Below, in pieces: positions 17,620 through 26,246 of a DNA stretch of 64,000 bases (within the stretch, counting starts at the first letter, position 1; every line of letters begins with the position of its first letter). The stretch covers positions 2,476,986-2,540,985 of the forward strand of contig NZ_LT745763.1 in the NCBI RefSeq assembly GCF_900166595.1. The letters run 5' to 3'. The translations under genes were made by a program, and so were the position numbers. The notes under the pieces are model-generated. The model saw only the letters and a program-made list of their open reading frames with translations. It had not been told where the DNA came from and did no database searches. Source of the stretch: Virgibacillus dokdonensis (GTDB lineage Bacteria; Bacillota; Bacilli; Bacillales; Amphibacillaceae).

Positions 17620-18801
17620 TTATTGAAGTGTATGAGTGGCATCTTTTGTCTCATCTTGTTCTGTTAAAAGATCATGCAAGGTATCTTGAAACAATTTTAC
17701 GGTCTCCTCGTCTGGAGCCTCTCCTTTCACTTCTTTATAAAAAGCTTCAAACAGTTCCATATCTGACATTTTTGTTCGTTCTACCATTTTTTCCTTCTCA
17801 GAAGCACCAGGCGTTGTGAAAAACGTTTTCCTCTCAACGTGCATTGCATTTGGATACACAGAGCGGAGTTTTTCCATCGGTGATAAGACAGGAGTTTCAT
17901 CTGTCAGTTTAATAAACACATAGTCTTCATTCATTGGTAGTTGTAAAAGCTCATCTAATGCGCCTTCCACTGTTCGCATTTCTCTTTTCGGTAGGAGTAG
18001 CTGTTTTTCAATTTCTACTTCACCTTCCCCATCTACATTCACAATAAAAAAACCTTTGCGATGATTTTCTTCAGAGATCGAATATTTTAAAGGAGAACCT
18101 GCATAACGAATCTCTTTTCTTTTGACATAATGCGCTTGATGAAGGTGACCTAAGGCAGTATAGTGAAAGCTATGAAACAAATCAGCTTCTACGTATTCAG
18201 ATCCTCCTATAGACAACGGTCTTTCTGATTCACTAGTATTCGCCTCTCTTTCCCCATAAGGGGTCACAAAAGCATGTCCTACAAATACATGCCTGGCATT
18301 TGGATCCATGGATGCTTCTATATGTTGAATAATTATTTTCATGGCATCATTATGCGTCCGAACGGTATCATTACCAAAAACACGGCGTACAATACTTGGG
18401 TCACAGTAGGGAATGAGGTAGACATGGACTTCTCCATACGCATCATGTAAGACTACTGGCCTAATTGGTTCTGAGAGGTTCCCTGCAATATGCAAACCAT
18501 TTTCACGCAATATTTTACTTCCAAAATCAAGCCTGCTTGGACTATCATGGTTACCCGCAATTGCAAGAACCGGTATATTTAGCTCTAAGACGATTTTACC
18601 TAACGTTTCATCTAATAAATGTACAGCTTCTGTAGGCGGTACTGCTCGATCATACAAATCTCCTGCAATAATGACAGCATCAGGCTGTTCCTCTTCAACA
18701 GCTTGAATAAATTTTTTTATAATATATTTTTGATCATTGGTCATATATACGCCTTGCACAAGCTTACCAAGATGCCAATCTGCTGTATGAAAAAATTTCA
18801 T
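17620..18801 (-). CDS. sbcD: Exonuclease SbcCD subunit SbcD (Mre11-like nuclease)
   Basis: Metallophosphoesterase nuclease subunit. All metal-binding motifs can be seen: HTADWHLGK (5-13), GDLYDRAVPP (near 47), GNHDSPSRLDFG (near 84), and VGHAF and GHLHQAH further on. The C-terminal capping region is acidic and ends in a low-complexity tail. ATG at 18801 with GGGGAGGAG upstream. It is the first gene of a two-gene operon with sbcC. No LexA box was seen before it. Confidence 0.95.
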   Translation of the reverse strand: MKFFHTADWHLGKLVQGVYMTNDQKYIIKKFIQAVEEEQPDAVIIAGDLYDRAVPPTEAVHLLDETLGKIVLELNIPVLAIAGNHDSPSRLDFGSKILRENGLHIAGNLSEPIRPVVLHDAYGEVHVYLIPYCDPSIVRRVFGNDTVRTHNDAMKIIIQHIEASMDPNARHVFVGHAFVTPYGEREANTSESERPLSIGGSEYVEADLFHSFHYTALGHLHQAHYVKRKEIRYAGSPLKYSISEENHRKGFFIVNVDGEGEVEIEKQLLLPKREMRTVEGALDELLQLPMNEDYVFIKLTDETPVLSPMEKLRSVYPNAMHVERKTFFTTPGASEKEKMVERTKMSDMELFEAFYKEVKGEAPDEETVKLFQDTLHDLLTEQDETKDATHTLQ

Positions 18802-18892
18802 CGTTAAAACTCCTCCCCGTATACAAGCGTATTTTTAACTGAAATACCATCTAGAAATACTTAAGCAATCCGATTTAGAAAATCGCTACGTC

Positions 18893-18960
18893 TTTTTGAC
18901 GATAATGTCGCTTTGCTTATACTATAATAGAGGTTTTATATTTTCCTATAGTGCAAAAAA
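18893..18960. repeat. Palindromic repeat, copy D
   Basis: The left half GCTTTGCTTATACTATA (about 18910-18926) pairs with TATAGTGCAAA (18947-18957) across GAGGTTTTATATTTTCC. A short CGTC/GACG hairpin precedes it, as in copies E and F. The surrounding gap 18802-19399 has no convincing gene. Confidence 0.7.
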
Positions 18961-19220
18961 GCTTATCCTAGCGTGGCGTTTAGTAACTCGCTCTCACCTA
19001 GTTTTCTATAATAAAATACATACCTTAAAACCATTTATGTATCAATGATTTGCCTTCCATTTTAGTATAAAGCAAATTCTAACATCAAACCAGTTTTCAT
19101 TTTACACGATGTTCCTATCTGGATGTAGAATGTCATTCTTATTCTAATAATCCTATTACTTACAAATCGAAGCACGATCTTGCTTTTATGGATGGATGCA
19201 AATAACACCCTGTAATAAAG

Positions 19221-19262
19221 AAAAAAGCCTACTGATTGAAGAGTTATATTCCAGTAAGGCTA
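19221..19262 (-). terminator. Imperfect intrinsic terminator
   Basis: On the minus strand AGCCTTACTG pairs with CAGTAGGCT with one bulge, followed by TTTTTTC. It is about 140 bases past the methyltransferase stop and may end that transcript. Confidence 0.55.
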
Positions 19263-19399
19263 GATCCTATTGAAATTTTAAACTTTTAAGTACCACACCA
19301 TGCTCTTTTCCTAATAGTGCCATTTAAACGATATCATTACAGCGTAACAAGCAACATCTTGTGTGCAACATGGCTTTGATCGACAAATTTACTGATGCT

Positions 19400-20104
19400 T
19401 TATTTCGTGCAACGAAATACGGCATATGGAAGCTTCTCCTTATACCTCTTCGTCAACGCTTGGTGTTGATGCAGTATATCTAATGCCTCATCTATTTCTG
19501 AATTTGAAAAATGAAAATCTTGTGCTTCATCTATCGTTATAGGTAATGGATTTAGGCTTGGTTGTTCGATATTAATTTGCTTAAAACTAGACTGAGAGAG
19601 TTTTTCACGCCATTCTGTTTCTGTTAATAAATGACGGAACCCATAAAATGATGCGATTGCATGCTTATCACTCTCTCCCACACTTTCATCAACCATTATT
19701 TCAACAGCTAAGAAACATCCATTACATTTTAAAACATTCCTAATAGAAGTTAACGATTTTGATATATTTGTAAATGCTAAAACAGATTCCGAAAGAACAA
19801 TATCAAACTGCTCACTCCAACACATCTGCTCTATATTACCTTGAACGACGGAAATGGGAACTTCGCCATCTAGAAATCTCTGCTTAGCTTTTTCCACCAT
19901 GATCGGATGGATATCCATTGCTGTAACAGAACATGCATATTGATTCGCGATAAAAGCCGCCGTCTGTCCTGTGCCACACCCAATATCGAGTAATTTAGTT
20001 GTATGATCAATAGATTGCTGTGCTACTATTTCTTTTGTTAACTTTAGCCCTCCTGGATGGGCGCCGCCCACTCCAAGCTTAGCCAAACTTTCCAAATAAT
20101 TCAC
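19400..20104 (-). CDS. SAM-dependent class I methyltransferase
   Basis: Methyltransferase of the Methyltransf_11/25 type; the substrate is unknown. Motif I LLDIGCGTGQTAA is at 38-50, followed by an acidic motif II residue in VTAMDIHP, FDIVLSESVLAF as motif post-II, and NVLKCNGCFLAVE as motif III. The start is the GTG at 20104, six bases after GGAGGTGAAG. An earlier ATG lies before that ribosome binding site. The gene diverges from the YjaZ-like gene across about 120 bases, so the two may share a control region. The C-terminal third (TIDEAQDFHFSNSEIDEALD) is not diagnostic. Confidence 0.8.
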   Translation of the reverse strand: MNYLESLAKLGVGGAHPGGLKLTKEIVAQQSIDHTTKLLDIGCGTGQTAAFIANQYACSVTAMDIHPIMVEKAKQRFLDGEVPISVVQGNIEQMCWSEQFDIVLSESVLAFTNISKSLTSIRNVLKCNGCFLAVEIMVDESVGESDKHAIASFYGFRHLLTETEWREKLSQSSFKQINIEQPSLNPLPITIDEAQDFHFSNSEIDEALDILHQHQALTKRYKEKLPYAVFRCTK

Positions 20105-20221
20105 ACCTTCACCTCCACGCATTTAATATATGCGCCCCTCATTACATTCGATACAAGTCCCTATTTCTTCCGACATGCATATGCTATCAAAGTGACTTTT
20201 TCCAAAGGAGGTGCAGAAAAA

Positions 20222-21007
20222 ATGGCGGGGGTTATTCGTACGGATAAATGGCTGCTGCATGACGATAACCAACCACTCCAAATTGCCAAACGATTAAAAA
20301 AATACTTCCCTGATGCGGAAGCAGAAGAAGTCCTCCATCATTTGACAATGTTCGGCATGAGTCGTTCAGCAGTAACCAAAAAACAAATACAGAAGATGCA
20401 GGAAGCAAACATATGGAAAATAGTTGCAAAAGATTATCAACAGTTGCAACATGATTGGGAAGGAGATAACATTCCTATTTTTATTCTTCCATCTGATACT
20501 GCGAACTATAAATTAAGGAAAGAATTTAATGGAAAGGCCGGGCTAAGCTTTAACGATAAAATTTTCTTATTTCTATCTGAGTGGAATACTAAAATGGAGA
20601 TTCGAGCGCTCTTAACACATGAGTACAACCATGTTTGCCGGTTGACAAAATATAATAAACCAGAAAGTAAGTATACGTTATTAGATACGATTATTTTAGA
20701 AGGAATGGCAGAATACGCTGTTTACAAACGGCTTGGTGTAGAGCATACAGCTAGTTATATTGGAAAATATAGCGATGATGTATTACATCGGTTTTGGAAC
20801 AAATACATTGCACCAAAAAAAGAACTAGAGCCAGAATCAAAAACATACTACCACTTACTGTATGGATCACATTTGTACCCAAAAATGCTAGGATATTGTG
20901 TTGGAGAATGCCTTGTTCGTACCTATGCGAGCAAACATGAATTGTCTTTAAAAGAGTTGTTTACGATTGAAAGTGATAAAATTGCTGAAACAGATATACA
21001 TGACTAG
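20222..21007 (+). CDS. yjaZ: DUF2268 putative Zn-dependent protease (YjaZ-like)
   Basis: Predicted cytoplasmic metalloprotease of unknown substrate. The zinc motif HEYNH is at residues 133-137 with a downstream glutamate in EGMAEYAVYKRLG. The 261-residue length and the closing KELFTIESDKIAETDIHD equal Bacillus YjaZ in style and size. The ATG at 20222 was chosen because AAAGGAGGTG lies eight bases before it; the frame is open for 55 more codons upstream, overlapping the divergent methyltransferase, and has no ribosome binding site. Confidence 0.82.
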   Translation: MAGVIRTDKWLLHDDNQPLQIAKRLKKYFPDAEAEEVLHHLTMFGMSRSAVTKKQIQKMQEANIWKIVAKDYQQLQHDWEGDNIPIFILPSDTANYKLRKEFNGKAGLSFNDKIFLFLSEWNTKMEIRALLTHEYNHVCRLTKYNKPESKYTLLDTIILEGMAEYAVYKRLGVEHTASYIGKYSDDVLHRFWNKYIAPKKELEPESKTYYHLLYGSHLYPKMLGYCVGECLVRTYASKHELSLKELFTIESDKIAETDIHD

Positions 21008-21192
21008 CAGAAACTTACGTATGTTTTAGCAAACAACGAATCACTCTAGCCGTACAGTGGAATGAAGGGGAAATTCTTGGTGCCTCTAAGGGGTGACCTC
21101 TCTTTTATCTCTATCGAGCGTTTATTACAAGTGTATGGCTAGGCTCATTTTTCGATATGATAAACCGTTAAAGTTTTTATACTCATAGTATT

Positions 21193-21236
21193 AAAAATAT
21201 CCGCGGGAAGATAACCATTTTATCCGCGGATATTTT
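21193..21236. terminator. Bidirectional terminator between yjaZ and the MFS gene
   Basis: AAAAATATCCGCGG pairs with CCGCGGATATTTT, with an inner GATAA/TTATC extension. It separates two convergent genes. Confidence 0.85.
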
Positions 21237-21255
21237 ATCCTATTAGTCTACTAAA

Positions 21256-22401
21256 TTAATGTCTTTTACTTTTTTGAATACGATCAATAACAAAAAGAAT
21301 GGTGCAAACGACAAGCATCACAAAGGCTGTAAAAATAAACGGTATCCCCCACCACTCGGCAATTGCTCCGGAGATAGAAGAGCCAGCGACAACTCCTAAT
21401 GAAAAAAATGCATAAAATATGCCATATGCTTTTCCGCGGTCTGTTTTAGTAGAACTTTCTGCTACCATACGGTTCATGGAAGGAAAAACAAGTGCAAACC
21501 CGATTCCATACACAATCATTGTTAAAATTCCTAACCAAAATTGTGTAATGTAACTTAAAAATAACATCGAAATTCCTATTAATAAAATCCCCCCACCAAC
21601 TAAAGTCAACGGTTGCGCTCGATCATAAATTCGATTAATAGGAGTTAAGAATACTATAATTGCCATAATTCCAAATGTGCTTAACAATGCTCCAGTTGCA
21701 CTAGCATTCAACCCAATCGCTTCCACCTTTAAAGGTAAAGCAAACGCCAATGTTCCATTACTAATCATTAAAGCAAACGCTGCTAGGGAGGCTTGCAATA
21801 ATAAAGGGTTTTTTAATAATGGAATGAAATGCTTGACATGAACTTTGGATCTATCTCTGGAAATAAATGATTCTTCTAAATAGCGAAGGACTAGAAAAGA
21901 CGTCATGAAAAACAACCCTGCTACGAATAGAAACACATACTCTATCTGCCCGCGAGCAGCTAAAGCACCACCAACAGCTGGTCCTACAATGGCTGCAATT
22001 CCAATCGCTGCGCCTGTAAAGGCCATGGCTTTTCCTCTAGAACCAACCCTCGTCTGGTCACCTACATACGCAAAAGCAGAAGGAATTAAAAAACCACCAG
22101 CAAGTCCATGTAATAATCGAATAATAAATAACTGAGTACCTGTGGCAGCAAGTGGATATAACAGTAAAATAACCGTAACCGAGATCATACCAATAAACAG
22201 CATGCGCTTTCGGCCATACTTGTCAATCCAGTGTCCACCTAATATATTGCCGAACATGTTTGTTAATGAATAAACAGCTACAATTGCACCTGTTAATATA
22301 TTTGAAGCCCCAAGACTTTTTGCATATGGAGTTATGATAGGCAATTGAATAAACGTATCAATAAATGAAACAACAATAATAAAATATAAAAGCTTTTTCA
22401 C
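21256..22401 (-). CDS. Major facilitator superfamily exporter
   Basis: Twelve-helix MFS drug/metabolite efflux-type carrier in the cell membrane. The loop 2-3 signature (GGHWIDKYGRKRMLFIG, near 62-78) and the helix 5 motif C-like segment GAAIGIAAIVGPAVGGALA, which marks antiporters, are clear. The 381-residue length is normal. The start is the GTG at 22401 with GAGGAG six bases upstream; the TTG seven codons earlier precedes that site. The substrate cannot be told. It diverges from the dicarboxylate symporter gene. Confidence 0.8.
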   Translation of the reverse strand: MKKLLYFIIVVSFIDTFIQLPIITPYAKSLGASNILTGAIVAVYSLTNMFGNILGGHWIDKYGRKRMLFIGMISVTVILLLYPLAATGTQLFIIRLLHGLAGGFLIPSAFAYVGDQTRVGSRGKAMAFTGAAIGIAAIVGPAVGGALAARGQIEYVFLFVAGLFFMTSFLVLRYLEESFISRDRSKVHVKHFIPLLKNPLLLQASLAAFALMISNGTLAFALPLKVEAIGLNASATGALLSTFGIMAIIVFLTPINRIYDRAQPLTLVGGGILLIGISMLFLSYITQFWLGILTMIVYGIGFALVFPSMNRMVAESSTKTDRGKAYGIFYAFFSLGVVAGSSISGAIAEWWGIPFIFTAFVMLVVCTILFVIDRIQKSKRH

Positions 22402-22955
22402 ATATCTCTCCTCGCTTTCCAACCTATTATACCTAAATTCATAGGAAAAGCGATGACAAAAGTAGAAAAATGTTTATTCGTCACAGTTTTTTCAATATAT
22501 GTTTCAAATTATATATTTATTGGTATTATATATATTGACTTATCCCTTTTACGCTATAGGAGAGTATAAAATTTAAAGAATTATATAAGCAAAACAAACA
22601 CGTTTTTTTCCATAAAGCTTGAATGGTAAGCCGAGTGTTTTATTGTTTCTTACAAGCAAGGAGTACTAAACGAGCACTTAAAAATCCATGGTGCATTGTA
22701 GCTGTTCTTATATTTACTAAGATAAACAGCACAGCTAGATACATCCATTGGGCATTTTTTAAAATATTTTCAGGGTTTAACTTAAGTTCTGAAGTTCTGT
22801 AAGGTGTCACCTCTGCTGTTTTTTGGTACGATAGAAAGTACAAACTTTTTAGTGGCGGGTTTCTTTCATTCCACAAGGATATGATCTATGATCATGCGGT
22901 GAGCCTTGCACATGTTTATTAGGAAAATCTAAAATAAAGAAGGCGATTATTAACT
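22402..22955. other. Intergenic region, no gene recognised
   Basis: About 550 bases between divergent transporter genes, AT-rich. A 78-codon minus-strand frame at 22640-22876 starts with TTG without a ribosome binding site and was not accepted. A TTGACT at about 22525-22535 may belong to the symporter promoter, but the spacing is poor. Confidence 0.5.
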
Positions 22956-24179
22956 ATGCATATCTGGAAAAAATATAAACAGACTTCATTTGTCATTAAA
23001 ATGACTATAGCTTTCATTGCTGGAATCATTATCGGATTAATATTTCAAGATCAGACAGATATTCTCGAACCATTAGGTACGTTGCTCATTCACTTACTAA
23101 GTTTAGTCGCTATTCCTGTTATCTTCCTGACAGTGGTGCTTGCAGTAAATAAAATGAAAATTCATCAACTCGGTCGTATGGGTGGCAAATTAATGTTATA
23201 CTACATGGCTACGACTGCAGCCGCTGTGTTAATAGGCCTCGCATTAGCTTTATGGATCAACCCAGGTACAAGCTTAACGCTTCCAGACACGCAAGTGGAA
23301 GAACCTGAAACACCAAGCTTTTCAGATATACTGTTACAAATTGTGCCTAAAAATATTTTCACTGCATTTACATCTGGAGATCTCATGGCTATCTTATTTA
23401 TTGCTGTCATTATGGGCATTGCTATTTCTACCATGCGCTATGCGAATGACAAAAAAATGAAAGAATACGGTGACTTATTAAATACTTTTTTCACCGCGCT
23501 CAATGAAATGTTTTACAAGATTTTGCAAGGAGTCTTGTTATACGCCCCAATTGGAATTTTTGCTATTAGTGCAACTGCATTTGGAAGCCAAGGTTGGGAC
23601 ACTTTCCAATCGTTATTAAAATTTACGGCGGTTTTTTATTTAGGTATTTTACTATTATGGGTATTCGTATATACAGGCTTTTTAAAATTGGCCAAAGTTC
23701 CTGTCATTTCTTTCTTTAAGCAAACGAAAGAAGCCTATACCACTGCATTCTTTACATCTAGTAGTATTGCCTCCCTCCCTATTGCCATAAATTCAGCTAA
23801 AAAAGCAGGCATTTCGGAAACAACAGCGAACTTTGCACTTCCACTTGGTGCTGTTTTCAATTCCGATGGTGGGGCGTTAAGAATGGGTGTTTCATTGGTA
23901 TTTGCAGCAAATATTACTAATTTAAGCCTCTCACCAACAGATTTTCTAGTCATTGTTATGATCGGCACTCTACTCTCCATAGGGACAGCAGGCGTACCTG
24001 CGGCAGGCTTAGTAACCTTATCAGCTGTACTAAGCATGTTCGGCTTACCACTTGAAATCGTCGCTTTAATTGCCGGAGTAGATGCGTTAATTGGAATGGC
24101 TGGTACTGCTTCAAATGTCATTGGAGATATCGTTGGGGCGACAGTTGTTGATAAATCAGAACGAAAACGAGCTGCATAA
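22956..24179 (+). CDS. Dicarboxylate/amino acid:cation symporter (DAACS family)
   Basis: Na+- or H+-coupled uptake of glutamate, aspartate or C4-dicarboxylates. The 407-residue protein carries the family motifs: serine-rich hairpin tip TSSSIASLP near 266, the NSDGGALRMG helix 7 block near 300, the GTAGVPAAG hairpin tip near 345, and AGVDALIGMAGTASNVIGD in helix 8 with the substrate-binding Asp and Asn. AAAGAAGGCG precedes the ATG. A strong terminator follows at once, so the gene is monocistronic. Substrate choice among GltP, GltT and DctP types is not decided. Confidence 0.88.
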   Translation: MHIWKKYKQTSFVIKMTIAFIAGIIIGLIFQDQTDILEPLGTLLIHLLSLVAIPVIFLTVVLAVNKMKIHQLGRMGGKLMLYYMATTAAAVLIGLALALWINPGTSLTLPDTQVEEPETPSFSDILLQIVPKNIFTAFTSGDLMAILFIAVIMGIAISTMRYANDKKMKEYGDLLNTFFTALNEMFYKILQGVLLYAPIGIFAISATAFGSQGWDTFQSLLKFTAVFYLGILLLWVFVYTGFLKLAKVPVISFFKQTKEAYTTAFFTSSSIASLPIAINSAKKAGISETTANFALPLGAVFNSDGGALRMGVSLVFAANITNLSLSPTDFLVIVMIGTLLSIGTAGVPAAGLVTLSAVLSMFGLPLEIVALIAGVDALIGMAGTASNVIGDIVGATVVDKSERKRAA

Positions 24180-24236
24180 AGGATGCTACGTATATTTGAG
24201 CATTTTCTGTCTTTATGTATGAACAATCGAGAAGGG

Positions 24237-24278
24237 GCTGTTGCACAATCAGGTAATTGATTGTGTAACAGCTTTTTT
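24237..24278 (+). terminator. Intrinsic terminator, also forming the left end of the IS1182 element
   Basis: GCTGTTGCACAATCA (24237-24251) pairs with TGATTGTGTAACAGC (24258-24272), one G-U pair, followed by TTTTTT. The outer GGGGCTGTTGCACAAT also matches the inverted right end of the IS. Confidence 0.75.
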
Positions 24279-24332
24279 GTGTATACACAAAAAACAGACC
24301 ACAAAGGGCCTGTTCTCATGTATTATTAATTT

Positions 24333-25943
24333 ATGACCAATAAACAAATAACACAAACCCAGTATACGCAAACTGCAGCAAATTATCAATTATATTTACC
24401 GATGGATGTAGAAGAAATGATTCCTATGGATGATTCGGTCCGGCTCCACTGCCTCTTATGTGAAAGGATGGATTATAGAGAACTACTACAGGCATACGCT
24501 TCCAAAGGGAGAAAACCAGCAGTCGATCCAGTCATTCTATTTAAGGTCATTACCTACGCAGCCTCGCAAAAAATCTACTCTTCCCGAGGGATAGAAAAAG
24601 CATGTCGTCGGGATATCAATTTCCGTTGGCTTCTTCAAGGGTATGCAGCTCCTGATCATTCTACTATCAGTCGTTTCAAGCAAAAATATCTGACCGATAT
24701 GGTGATGGAACAGCTCTTCTTTCAACAAGTCGTGTGGCTTTATCAACAAGAAGCAATTACCGGTGAAACCATCTATATCGATGGCACCAAAATCGAAGCG
24801 TATGCCAATCGGTATTCTTTCGTATGGAAAAAGGCAATCACCAAACATGAAGCCAAGATGTATACCAAATGGCAAGCCCTGCTGGAACAGATCAATACAA
24901 CATACTGTCAGATTTTCACCAGTCCTTACGAGACCTTTTTAGAAGATTTGAAAAAAGTGCTTGTTTTCCTGGAGAAAGTAAAAGCGAAAGAAAACATCAC
25001 GTTCGTTTATGGAAAGGGGAAAAGAAAAACGGTCCTTCAACGTTATCATGAACAAGTAAAGGAAATGCTTCAACGTAAAGAACACTACGATACTTCCAAT
25101 CAGATTATGGGAGAGAAACGAAACAGTTATTCTAAAACAGACCATAATGCCACGTTTATGCGAATGAAAGATGATCCTATGAGGAATGGTCAACTCAAAC
25201 CAGCTTATAATGTCCAAGCTGCCGTGGATGCGGAATTTATCGTTGGGATCAATGCGTTTTCCGATCGAAACGACACAACAACATTAATTCCAATGCTTCA
25301 ATACGTAAAGGAACATCTTCCCTTTACCTATCGCAACATCGTCGCAGATTCTGGATATGAAAGCGAAGAAAATTACGTGTATTTAAAGAAGCAAAAACAG
25401 ACGGCCTATATCAAGCCGCAAAATCATGAACGCAAGAAAAAAGCTTCTTTCAAAAAGGACATCAGACACCGAGAAAACATGGCTTATGATAAAAGCACAG
25501 ATACCTATACCTGTGCCAATAACCAGCAGCTGCATGCCATTAGAAACTACACGCGAACCTCGCAGACTGGCTATCAATCTAAGGTAACCGTCTACGAATG
25601 TGAAGATTGTACAGGTTGTCCGCTCAAAGAAAAATGTACAAAAGCGAAAGGGAATCGCCAACTGCATGTAGCCAAGGAATTTCTGGCATACCGGGAAACA
25701 GCGCAAGAAAATATTCTAACAGAAACAGGCACACTGTACCGTATGAATCGTTCCATTCAAGTGGAAGGAACGTTCGGCGTACTGAAGGAAGATTATCATC
25801 TGAAGAAGTTTCGTACGCGAGGAACAGGTAATGTACGAAACGAACTTTTAATCCTGGCATTTGGTTATAATCTCAATAAAATACATACGAAAATCCAAGC
25901 TAATCGCCTAAACCTCTATTATCATCCATTAAAGACAGCTTAA
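24333..25943 (+). CDS. IS1182-family transposase, 536 aa
   Basis: DDE transposase. The N-terminal domain has LPMDVEEMIPMDDSVR and the DPVILFKVITYA block typical of the family. The first catalytic Asp is in IYIDGTKIEA near residue 150, the second in NIVADSGYESEENY near 335, and the Glu in IQVEGTFGVLKEDY near 470. A cysteine cluster (CEDCTGCPLKEKC) near 425-437 is the usual insertion domain. The frame is intact and of normal length, so the copy may be functional. The ATG at 24333 has no strong ribosome binding site, which is common in IS genes. Confidence 0.92.
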   Translation: MTNKQITQTQYTQTAANYQLYLPMDVEEMIPMDDSVRLHCLLCERMDYRELLQAYASKGRKPAVDPVILFKVITYAASQKIYSSRGIEKACRRDINFRWLLQGYAAPDHSTISRFKQKYLTDMVMEQLFFQQVVWLYQQEAITGETIYIDGTKIEAYANRYSFVWKKAITKHEAKMYTKWQALLEQINTTYCQIFTSPYETFLEDLKKVLVFLEKVKAKENITFVYGKGKRKTVLQRYHEQVKEMLQRKEHYDTSNQIMGEKRNSYSKTDHNATFMRMKDDPMRNGQLKPAYNVQAAVDAEFIVGINAFSDRNDTTTLIPMLQYVKEHLPFTYRNIVADSGYESEENYVYLKKQKQTAYIKPQNHERKKKASFKKDIRHRENMAYDKSTDTYTCANNQQLHAIRNYTRTSQTGYQSKVTVYECEDCTGCPLKEKCTKAKGNRQLHVAKEFLAYRETAQENILTETGTLYRMNRSIQVEGTFGVLKEDYHLKKFRTRGTGNVRNELLILAFGYNLNKIHTKIQANRLNLYYHPLKTA

Positions 25944-26050
25944 AAAAATAAAAAAAGGCGAGGCTTATTTAAGTGCGTCAAAAACCGATTAAATTTCCTT
26001 TTATCACCATAAATAAAATAATGCATCTTAAAACGAGCAATCTCATATAT

Positions 26051-26104
26051 AAAAAGGAGCTGTCAGCAAATGCATAATATGCATTTTGCGACAGCTCCTT
26101 TTTC
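26051..26104. terminator. Long hairpin at the right end of the IS1182 element
   Basis: AAAAAGGAGCTGTC with AGCAAATGCAT pairs with ATGCATTTTGC and GACAGCTCCTTTTT, one bulged base. It resembles a bidirectional terminator and insulates the following sulfur genes. Confidence 0.7.
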
Positions 26105-26173
26105 TTTCACGCACAATCCTATAGGAATTGCTTGGTAACATATGAACAATTATTGAATGTAAGGGTTATTGTC

Positions 26174-26202
26174 TTGAAAAATTACCCCCCTATCTATATA
26201 AT
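26174..26202 (+). promoter_or_regulatory. Promoter of the YeeE-type gene with C-tract in the spacer
   Basis: TTGAAA (26174-26179), a 17-base spacer and TATAAT (26197-26202). The spacer contains ATTACCCCCCTATC; CsoR/CstR-type repressors bind sites of C-tract/G-tract character, but only one half is seen here. Confidence 0.6.
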
Positions 26203-26246
26203 AATAATGTGAAATAATTCACATTTAAAAGGAAGGGGTTTTACTT

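Larger units (their letters stand above)
24233..26102 (+). mobile_element. IS1182-family insertion sequence, about 1.87 kb
   Basis: Left end AAGGGGCTGTTGCACAAT (from 24232/24233) and the complement of the right end AAAGGAGCTGTCGCAAAAT (to about 26102) form imperfect terminal inverted repeats, around 15 of 18 positions alike. Each end also folds into its own hairpin (24237-24272; 26051-26104). A full-length transposase lies between. No target duplication could be identified, so the outer limits are approximate. Confidence 0.75.

Noticed and set aside
20057..20221. N-terminal extension of the YjaZ-like gene
   Set aside because: It overlaps the divergent methyltransferase gene, and a strong AAAGGAGGTG site decides for the ATG at 20222.
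22640..22876. 78-codon minus-strand frame in the MFS/symporter gap
   Set aside because: TTG start without ribosome binding site, no recognisable family and uneven composition; listed only as intergenic.
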